Source: Oscillospiraceae bacterium
GTDB taxonomy: Bacteria > Bacillota > Clostridia > Oscillospirales > Oscillospiraceae
DNA: 64,000 nt
Reading direction: 5' to 3'
Assembly: GCA_015067565.1 (NCBI GenBank)
Contig: SVMF01000004.1
Location: 1-64,000, forward strand
The translations under genes and the position numbers were made by a program. The notes under the pieces were generated by a model. It worked only from the letters and a program-made list of their open reading frames with translations. It was not told the DNA's origin and ran no database searches. Shown here in pieces: positions 58,251 to 64,000 of this stretch (the stretch's first letter is position 1; each line of letters begins with the position of its first letter).

Positions 58251-59336
58251 TCAAAGGCCGAGGCCCTTTTGCAGGTTTACGACAAAGTCCTGCACATTCG
58301 TGACGATACCACGGGCAGAGAGGCTGCCGCGATCAGCAAGCTTGTTGACAACAAACTCCGAAACATCCACACAATAGAAATAAATCTGGCGGATCGTACC
58401 ATCAGGCATCACACGGTAAGACGGGGTCATGTTGCCCGTGGCAATGGTGTGCAGCATTGTTGCCATGCAAATGACGGTCGTCGCATTGCGGATCTGGTCG
58501 CGCATTGCGTTCTGCGCCTCATAGACATCACCAAAAACAGGAGGCAGAGGGCCATCATCACGAATCGAACCGCCCAAAACATACGGAACACCGCACTTTT
58601 CGCAGCTGTAAATGATTCCGTTGTCAATGTTCTCGTTCTTGATGAACTCAGACACGCTACCGTGGTAGCGCACACGGTTGATAAGATCCAGGTGGTTGTA
58701 GTGGCCGTTGGGCATAGACTCCTGCGTGTAAATGTCCTGACCCAGAGCGGTTCTGAGATATGCACCCTCGAGATCGTGGGTTGCCAGTGCATTGCCTGCC
58801 AGAATTGCATGGGCATAGCCATTTTCGATCAGTTTGCTCATAGCCCTTCTTGCATCTGCATCGAAGGAGAAGGCCGGCCCGAGCACCCAGACGATCTTGC
58901 CGTGCTCACGCTCGTGCTTCAAAAGCTCGTACAATTCGTCATAATCCTTAGAGAACGCGGTCTCGCGGGAGCGGTTCTGACGGAAAGCAAAAACATCCCC
59001 CTGTGCCTTCTGCTCGTTGAAGCCGTTGGCATGGACATAGATACCGTCTTCACAGTTTTCGGTTCTGCCGGTAACGATCAGGTCGCCTTTTTTGAGCACA
59101 CGGAACTCGCGGACATGGATCTTGCCGTTTTCATAAACGGGGACACAATCCATGCGGCTCTCCTCCGCCAGAAGCCAGTTGCCGTCGATCTTGAAATACT
59201 CGGGGAAAATGCTCAGCGCATGGTAATGCTCAGGAGCAACTCCGTCAAACGGTGCAGGTACGACAACCGCATTGGGTGCCTTGACAAAGCGATCTGCGGT
59301 AAAGTCGGGAGCCGTATACTTTTTCAGTTCAAACAT
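58251..59336 (-). CDS. TIGR00300 / LOR-SDH domain protein (archaeal-type ornithine cyclodeaminase-like)
   Basis: The start is ATG 59336 (MFELKKYTAPDF), seven bases after AAGGAGA; 361 aa. It matches the TIGR00300 group, which shares the LOR/SDH conserved region with the C-terminal half of cyanobacterial ArgZ/AgrE. Clear segments are VVWVLGPAFSFDADARRAM-like (written here IVWVLGPAFSFDADARRAM), LAGNALATHDLEG and GGSIRDDGPLPPV. Characterised relatives convert ornithine to proline with release of ammonia, using a bound dinucleotide. The exact activity here is inferred. It is divergent from the GTPase-NYN gene. Confidence 0.75.
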   Translation of the reverse strand: MFELKKYTAPDFTADRFVKAPNAVVVPAPFDGVAPEHYHALSIFPEYFKIDGNWLLAEESRMDCVPVYENGKIHVREFRVLKKGDLIVTGRTENCEDGIYVHANGFNEQKAQGDVFAFRQNRSRETAFSKDYDELYELLKHEREHGKIVWVLGPAFSFDADARRAMSKLIENGYAHAILAGNALATHDLEGAYLRTALGQDIYTQESMPNGHYNHLDLINRVRYHGSVSEFIKNENIDNGIIYSCEKCGVPYVLGGSIRDDGPLPPVFGDVYEAQNAMRDQIRNATTVICMATMLHTIATGNMTPSYRVMPDGTIRQIYFYCVDVSEFVVNKLADRGSLSARGIVTNVQDFVVNLQKGLGL

Positions 59337-59363
59337 AATCATTCTCCTTGTATGTTTTTTTAC

Positions 59364-59392
59364 ATTATACCCTATTTTTTCCACACTTGCAA
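59364..59392 (-). promoter_or_regulatory. Promoter of the TIGR00300 gene
   Basis: On the minus strand, TTGCAA (59387-59392), 17 bp, TATAAT (59364-59369). Confidence 0.8.
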
Positions 59393-59422
59393 GAGGATTT
59401 TCACGCACAGGAGGCAAATGGA

Positions 59423-61957
59423 ATGAAGCATATCGTTTTGGGTATCTTCGCGCAGGTCGATGCAGGAAAGACAACCCTCTCCGAGGCATTGCTTTTTGAA
59501 ACAGGACAGCTCAAGACCCGAGGCCGCGTGGATCACGGCAACGCTTTTTTGGATCATCACCGTCTTGAGCGCAGCCGTGGCATCACGATCTTTTCCAAGC
59601 AGGCGCGCATCTGCGCCAAAGATCTGACGATCACCCTGCTCGACACTCCGGGGCACATCGACTTCTCTCCCGAGGCCGAGCGCACCATGCAGGTGCTGGA
59701 CTATGCCGTTTTGCTGATCAGCGGCACAGACGGCGTGCAGGCGCATACCATCACACTGTGGAAGCTGCTGCGCAGATACCGCATCCCAACCTTTGTCTTC
59801 TTCAACAAGATGGATCTGCCCGGTGCAAACCGTCAAAAACTTCTGAACGATGTCAAGGCAAATCTGAGCGAGCATTGCGCCGAGCTGAGCGACGAGGAAT
59901 CCATCGCCCTTTGTGATGAGGCTCTTTTGGAGCAGTATTTGTCAAACGGTGCGCTTTCAAAGGCGGACATTGCCAAGCTGATTGCGGAGGAAAAGTGTTT
60001 CCCCTGTCTCTTCGGTGCAGCCCTGCACGGTGAGGGAGTTGCGTCGCTTTTGGCGGCGCTTCATGATCTGACTGTAACGGCATGCTATCCCGAAGCGTTT
60101 TCCGCAAGGGTTTTCAAGATTGAGAGGGATCCGCAGGGAAATCGTCTGACCTTTCTGAAAATTCTCGGCGGCACTCTGCGCGTACGCGCAGCCTTCGGTG
60201 ATCAAAAGGTCACACAGCTGCGCATCTACAGTGGCGAAAGTTTTACACAGGTCGAGCAAGCCTCTGCCGGCGAAGTCTGTGCGGTCTTAGGTCTGAACAG
60301 CCTTCAGATCGGGGATACCCTCGGAGAGGCGCAAAAAGGCATTCGGCCACAGCTAAACCCCGTCATGACCTACCGCATCGGCCTCCCGGAGGGCTCCGAT
60401 GTCAAAGCCGCCCTGCAAAAGCTCTCCGTTTTAGAGGAGGAAGAACCGCAGCTTCATATTACATGGGACGAGCGGCTGCGCGAGATCCATGCACAGATTA
60501 TGGGTCAGGTGCAGATTGAGGTGCTGCAGAGCATTCTGGAGGAGCGCTTTGACCTGCGTGTAACCATCGATCACGGTCGTGTTTCTTATCGAGAGACCAT
60601 ATGCAATACCGTCGAGGGGATCGGGCATTTCGAACCCCTGCGGCACTACGCCGAGGTACATCTGCTGTTGCAGCCACTTCCCAGAGGAAGCGGGCTTGTA
60701 TTTGACACCGATTGCAGCGAGGATGTGCTTGACCGCAATTGGCAGAGGCTGATTTTGACCCATCTGGAAGAAAAAACGCACCTGGGCGTCCTGATCGGCG
60801 CACCCATCACCGATCTGCGCATCACGCTGGCCGCAGGCCGTGCTCATCTGAAGCACACCGAGGGCGGCGACTTCCGTCAGGCGACCTACCGTGCCGTCCG
60901 TCAAGGTCTGATGCAGGCAAAAAGCATCCTTCTTGAGCCGTTCTACCGTTTCCGCCTGAGCATTCCCGCAGCGCAGCTCGGAAGAGCCATCAACGACATC
61001 CGCGCCATGGGCGGCAGTTTTGGCTCACCCGAGAATGACGGAGATTTTATGGTGCTGGAGGGTCGGGCCCCCGTATCCGAAATGCAGGCCTATATGTCCG
61101 AGGTCGTCTCCTACACCAAGGGCACCGGAAAACTTCTCTGCGAGGTCGACGGCTACGAGCCATGCCACAATGAAAAGACCGTGCTCGAGGAGATCTCCTA
61201 CGATCCGCAGGCCGACCTAGAAAATACGCCCGATTCCGTGTTCTGCTCACACGGTGCAGGCATCAACATCAAGTGGAATGAGGTGCAAGAGCATATGCAC
61301 TTAGAGAGTGTACTGCGCCCTCAAAAAGCATCCCGCTCCGTACGTGTGCAAAATTTTGACCTAGACGAAAAAGAACTGCAGGCTATCATGGAACGGGAAT
61401 TCGGCCCTGAAAAATATGTCCTGCATCGTCCTGCAAAAATAGAAAGCGCTCCGAGCGTCTCCGTGCCGCTGCGAAAAAAGGAATACCTGATCGTCGACGG
61501 CTATAACATGATCTTCGCTTGGGACGGCCTGAAGCAGCAGGCCACGGACGACCTGAGCGGCGCAAGACAGCATCTTTTGGAGATTCTGAGCAATTTCTGC
61601 GGTTATCGGCCATGCGAGCTGGTGGTCGTTTTCGACAGCTACCGTGTCAAGGGCGGCATCGGCTCCAAAAATCGACACGAAAATTTGAAGGTCGTCTATA
61701 CGCAGGAGCATGAGACGGCCGATGCCTATATCGAGGCACTGGTAAGCGAGATCGGCAAGAATTATAACATCCGTGTGGCGACCTCTGATGCGCTGATCCA
61801 GCTGTCAGCGCTCAGAAGCGGTGTGCTACGCGTTTCTGCCAACGAGCTTCTTCATGAAATCGAGGCCGTCAACGAGCAGATCGCCGCCGTGATCTGCAAG
61901 CTTCGGGAGGATGCACGCCGTGCCTCCATCCGCGAAAATCCACTTCAAAATTTATGA
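59423..61957 (+). CDS. TetM/EF-G-like ribosomal GTPase fused to a YacP/Rae1-type NYN endoribonuclease
   Basis: The start is ATG 59423 behind AGGAGG with 8-base spacing; 844 aa. Residues 1-230 are a translational GTPase domain: VDAGKTTLSEALL, RSRGITIFSK, LLDTPGHIDF and FFNKMDLPG. The first motif has Gln (AQVDAGKT) where EF-G and TetM have His. Domain II (about 235-330) and EF-G-like domains III-V (about 345-655) follow; the pattern is closest to TetM-like ribosomal protection proteins. Residues about 688-830 are a complete NYN/PIN-like domain matching YacP/Rae1: LIVDGYNMIFAW, VVVFDSYRV, QEHETADAYIE, ATSDALIQ. Rae1 cuts mRNA in the ribosomal A site. The fusion suggests a factor that docks at the A site with GTP and cleaves mRNA or another RNA there; this is inference. 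Confidence 0.88.
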   Translation: MKHIVLGIFAQVDAGKTTLSEALLFETGQLKTRGRVDHGNAFLDHHRLERSRGITIFSKQARICAKDLTITLLDTPGHIDFSPEAERTMQVLDYAVLLISGTDGVQAHTITLWKLLRRYRIPTFVFFNKMDLPGANRQKLLNDVKANLSEHCAELSDEESIALCDEALLEQYLSNGALSKADIAKLIAEEKCFPCLFGAALHGEGVASLLAALHDLTVTACYPEAFSARVFKIERDPQGNRLTFLKILGGTLRVRAAFGDQKVTQLRIYSGESFTQVEQASAGEVCAVLGLNSLQIGDTLGEAQKGIRPQLNPVMTYRIGLPEGSDVKAALQKLSVLEEEEPQLHITWDERLREIHAQIMGQVQIEVLQSILEERFDLRVTIDHGRVSYRETICNTVEGIGHFEPLRHYAEVHLLLQPLPRGSGLVFDTDCSEDVLDRNWQRLILTHLEEKTHLGVLIGAPITDLRITLAAGRAHLKHTEGGDFRQATYRAVRQGLMQAKSILLEPFYRFRLSIPAAQLGRAINDIRAMGGSFGSPENDGDFMVLEGRAPVSEMQAYMSEVVSYTKGTGKLLCEVDGYEPCHNEKTVLEEISYDPQADLENTPDSVFCSHGAGINIKWNEVQEHMHLESVLRPQKASRSVRVQNFDLDEKELQAIMEREFGPEKYVLHRPAKIESAPSVSVPLRKKEYLIVDGYNMIFAWDGLKQQATDDLSGARQHLLEILSNFCGYRPCELVVVFDSYRVKGGIGSKNRHENLKVVYTQEHETADAYIEALVSEIGKNYNIRVATSDALIQLSALRSGVLRVSANELLHEIEAVNEQIAAVICKLREDARRASIRENPLQNL

Positions 61958-61960
61958 AAA

Positions 61961-61984
61961 AACCGCTGAGAATTTCTCAGCGGT
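61961..61984. repeat. Left copy of a 24-bp palindromic direct repeat / terminator
   Basis: ACCGCTGAGA / TCTCAGCGGT with a 3-base loop, identical to the copy at 62240-62263. On the minus strand it is followed by UUUUUU, so it still works as a terminator there. Confidence 0.8.
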
Positions 61985-62239
61985 CAGTCTGTCGAAAAAC
62001 TTGTTTTTCGACAGACTGGCAGAGTTCAAAAAGTCGGCAAGACGAGCAAACCGAGCGCGTCGGCGTACGATGGTACGGTAGAGCTCGGTTTGCGATGTAA
62101 GTCAAAATGCCTTGCGCAGCAAGCATTTGAAGTGTTTTTTTGCTGTATCGGAGATATGTTCGCAATCGCTTATTTGAATACAGATCGCCAACCGCCAAAA
62201 ATTTGCATTTTGACGATTGGCGACTTTTTTGACACTCTG
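61985..62239. mobile_element. MITE-like 255-bp non-coding insertion
   Basis: The ends CAGTCTGTCGAAAAA and (inverted) CAGAGTGTCAAAAAA match at 12 of 15 positions. The left end forms a long hairpin with its own inner copy (61985-62018). Another stem pairs GCAAACCGAG (near 62048) with CTCGGTTTGC. The whole is bracketed by the identical 24-bp palindromes. A 73-codon leftward frame inside (61977-62198) has no ribosome site and is unlikely to be a gene. Confidence 0.55.
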
Positions 62240-62263
62240 AACCGCTGAGAATTTCTCAGCGGT
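62240..62263. repeat. Right copy of the 24-bp palindromic direct repeat
   Basis: Same palindrome as at 61961-61984. It overlaps the stop codon of the HprK-like gene and has lost its minus-strand U-run, which now lies beyond the left copy. Its plus-strand side has TTTTG. Confidence 0.8.
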
Positions 62264-63032
62264 TTTGCATTCCCTCATAAGCGACCTTCGCCGCCTCGGG
62301 ATCCATATTGCATCTCAGACGATAGACCGGAATGAATTCGAGGGTCTTCTCAACCAGAGTCAGTACCTTGAGCATCTTCTCCACATCGTCAGTACGATGG
62401 GTCTGCTGCAGGAGCATCGGAAGCGCTTCCATCGCAGACAGACGCTCGATCTCGTTCTTCACTCCGCGCTCAAGTACGCAGATCGCCTTCAAAGGCACAC
62501 TGGTATTGGTGCTCAGACGGTGCTTGCCGTCCCACGGTGTGCCGTAAACGGTAACATGTCCGTCCTTCAGTTCAAACAGCGGCTTGTCATCATTGACCAT
62601 CACTGCACGCTCCCCAAAGCGTTCGCGCCACAGACGGGTGTGGGTAGACTTGCCCGTGCCGCTCTTGGCCGTGAAGAGATAGGCCTCGCCGTCAACAGCT
62701 ATGGCTGAGCCGTGCATCAGAAAAATATTCTCATCAACCAGCAACTCGGTCAGCTTTCGATAGACTGCCGTCATCTCCAGAAACTTTTTAAATCCCTCAG
62801 GTGCGGGTAAGCTCTTGAGCTGTCCCTCCTCGAGGGCTTTTTGTGCCTCAAACTCCACATCCTCCGCTGTGGTGCGGATGAAAAAGTCGGGTTTTTCGAC
62901 CTCAGAGCAGTCATACTGATAGCTCCAAAGGTGCACACAGGATGTGAGGGTGGAAAGCTTCACGGTGCGGTTTGCATATTTATATGTACCGACAACTCTG
63001 CGGCCGTCGATGTCGTTGATCAGCTCGAACAT
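62256..63032 (-). CDS. HprK-like P-loop kinase domain protein
   Basis: 258 aa. The N-terminal 90 residues are unlike HprK. Residues about 100-180 carry a phosphate-binding loop TAKSGTGKSTHTRLW preceded by FLMHGSAIAVDGEAYLF, then VNDDKPLF, as in HPr kinase/phosphorylase and PEP-carboxykinase-like small kinases. True HprK has the HPr-binding C-terminal motif, which is absent. Related proteins occur in peptide-modification and sporulation contexts; the substrate here is unknown. The stop codon is inside the palindrome at 62240. Confidence 0.75.
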   Translation of the reverse strand: MFELINDIDGRRVVGTYKYANRTVKLSTLTSCVHLWSYQYDCSEVEKPDFFIRTTAEDVEFEAQKALEEGQLKSLPAPEGFKKFLEMTAVYRKLTELLVDENIFLMHGSAIAVDGEAYLFTAKSGTGKSTHTRLWRERFGERAVMVNDDKPLFELKDGHVTVYGTPWDGKHRLSTNTSVPLKAICVLERGVKNEIERLSAMEALPMLLQQTHRTDDVEKMLKVLTLVEKTLEFIPVYRLRCNMDPEAAKVAYEGMQNR

Positions 63033-63064
63033 ATTTCAGGGATTCCTTTCCGATAATCCCGAAT

Positions 63065-63093
63065 ATTATATATGTGTTATCGCAAAAAAGCAA
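63065..63093 (-). promoter_or_regulatory. Promoter of the HprK-like gene
   Basis: On the minus strand, TTGCTT (63088-63093), 17 bp, TATAAT (63065-63070). Confidence 0.7.
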
Positions 63094-63101
63094 CTGTTTT
63101 T

Positions 63102-64000
63102 TCACCCTCTGTTCAAAATTCTTGCGACCAACGGACGGTGTACCTTCATGGCTCCTTTTGGGCAAAATTCCTGACAGCAGAAACAGCGGATGCACTGTTT
63201 TTTGCAGATGCGTGCTTTCTTCTTTTTCATTACAATGGCCTTGGCCGGACAAACATTGGCACAAAGTCCGCATCCGATGCATTCCTTCTTTTTCAGCTTC
63301 GGAGAAGACCGCAATGCAAGCCTTGCCACAGAGCTGAATGTCTTTCCGAGCCCACCGGGCATTGCGTTTTCAAACTGCAAGCCCCTGCCCCGTTCGATGC
63401 GCTCAAAATCAGGCTTGACCAAGCTCTCCACATCGCCCAATATTTTGATCTCAGAATATTCACCGATGTATCCGTAATTCTTCGCCGCCTGCAGGGTCGG
63501 CACGCTCATCGGATCAAGGCCGATCAGCTTGCAGCAGACCATGTCCAGCTTGTGACAATCCGTACCTGCCAGAATCGCCCCCATATGCACAGGTGTTCCT
63601 GCCGTCGGGCCGTTGCCCTCCATCGCCTCGACAGCATCCACCAAAAACAGCTTTGGTTTGAAATAGCGGTTGAGATCAATGATCATTCCTGCAAAATCCA
63701 AGGGTTCGGGGTAGCGGAAATGATATTCCGGCTTCGTTGTTCCAGGCACCGCGCCAAAAAGATTCTTTGTTGCCGCCGACAGCGACATCATGCCGTGACT
63801 CTTGAGTTTACAAAAGCTGATGATCGCATCAGCCTCATCCAAATAGGCGGTATATGCAAAGTGCTTTGCCACCTTCGCCTCTGGAAAATCAGCTGTTTTC
63901 TGGCTGAAATCATGATTGAGTGTCGCACCTGCCTCTTCTGCCTCACGAAGACCGCACACGCTGTAAACGCGGTTCAAAATCACCGCATTATACAGATTTC
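63102..64000 (-). CDS. DUF362 protein with 2[4Fe-4S] ferredoxin domain (5' end outside window)
   Basis: The frame is open to the window edge (upstream of GTG 63983 it reads NLYNAV), so the N-terminal part, probably about 80-90 residues, is missing. The DUF362 region carries ISFCKLKSHGMMSLSAATKN and LVDAVEAMEGNGPTAG. The C-terminal 50 residues hold two [4Fe-4S] motifs: CIGCGLCANVCP and CIRCFCCQEFCP. DUF362 proteins are common in anaerobes; an electron-transfer or oxidoreductase role is likely but not defined. It is followed by the promoter of the HprK-like gene. Confidence 0.9.
   Translation of the reverse strand, partial: NLYNAVILNRVYSVCGLREAEEAGATLNHDFSQKTADFPEAKVAKHFAYTAYLDEADAIISFCKLKSHGMMSLSAATKNLFGAVPGTTKPEYHFRYPEPLDFAGMIIDLNRYFKPKLFLVDAVEAMEGNGPTAGTPVHMGAILAGTDCHKLDMVCCKLIGLDPMSVPTLQAAKNYGYIGEYSEIKILGDVESLVKPDFERIERGRGLQFENAMPGGLGKTFSSVARLALRSSPKLKKKECIGCGLCANVCPAKAIVMKKKKARICKKQCIRCFCCQEFCPKGAMKVHRPLVARILNRG

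Noticed and set aside
59423-61957. Tetracycline-resistance gene tet(M)-like
   Set aside because: The GTPase part is divergent and fused to an RNase domain, and it sits in core genome without mobile flanks. Resistance is not supported by sequence alone.
61977-62198. 73-codon leftward ORF
   Set aside because: It lies within the MITE-like insertion, made of hairpin sequence, with no ribosome site or recognisable product.

Overview
The window looks like chromosome from a spore-forming, anaerobic member of the Firmicutes, class Clostridia, most likely an Oscillospirales/Ruminococcaceae-type gut bacterium. The evidence is Gram-positive gene content (SLH surface proteins, no outer-membrane genes), sporulation-linked genes (GerW/YtfJ, a SpoVB-like flippase, a CotJC fragment), a single-operon F-type ATP synthase whose c subunit carries sodium-type residues, sigma-A promoters with near-consensus TTGACA-17-TATAAT boxes, strong AAGGAGG ribosome binding sites, and moderately high GC. 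The genus cannot be fixed from the sequence alone.

Layout. 1-9.4 kb: one giant secreted polysaccharide-lyase-like SLH protein (about 3,050 aa). 9.5-13.7 kb: a mobile region with a small resolvase, an unknown ORF, an HNH nuclease, a 49-aa TnpW-like ORF and a large serine recombinase. It ends inside the 3' part of a cotJC-like spore coat gene, so this is one edge of an integrated element. 13.7-14.7 kb: a DivIVA-like gene and tRNA-Arg. 15.1-22.5 kb: rpoB-rpoC, driven by their own promoter and separated both from rplKAJL and from the str operon. 22.8-29 kb: a Nudix gene, mntP, tRNA-Leu, rsmE, then a tight run pssA / lipid kinase / PPC-domain / Nudix, then a SpoVB-like flippase. 29-31.8 kb: a YitT protein, an unusual nest of palindromes, tRNA-Thr, and a metal-responsive ArsR repressor with a CDF exporter.

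32-34.5 kb is a thiol-redox cluster: trxA, a convergent Crp/Fnr regulator, ccdA and a TlpA/ResA-like protein. The trxA promoter has a palindrome at the position expected for class-II Crp/Fnr activation. 34.5-36.9 kb: metY and metA; Glu111 in MetA predicts acetyl-CoA use, matching MetY. 37-44 kb: a complete ATP synthase operon (atpZ/I-I-B-E-F-H-A-G-D-C). 44-50.3 kb: exoA, an SLH-NlpC/P60 hydrolase, a translationally coupled dusB / ECF sigma / anti-sigma operon, and a CAP-SLH protein whose C-terminus nearly matches that of the giant protein.

50.3-55.2 kb is the str operon (L7Ae-like, rpsL, rpsG, fusA, tuf). 55.3-58.2 kb: an ABC exporter, ytfI-ytfJ. 58.2-59.4 kb: a TIGR00300 (LOR/SDH, archaeal-type ornithine cyclodeaminase-like) protein, divergent from a TetM/EF-G-like GTPase fused to a YacP/Rae1-type NYN nuclease, which is the most intriguing single gene here. 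A MITE-like 255-bp insertion flanked by a 24-bp duplicated palindrome follows, then an HprK-like kinase and a DUF362 ferredoxin-type protein cut by the window edge.

Most of the window is ordinary core genome. The candidates for something under-described are the GTPase-NYN fusion, the interrupted cotJC, the nested palindrome array at 30.05-30.31 kb and the MITE-like insertion.
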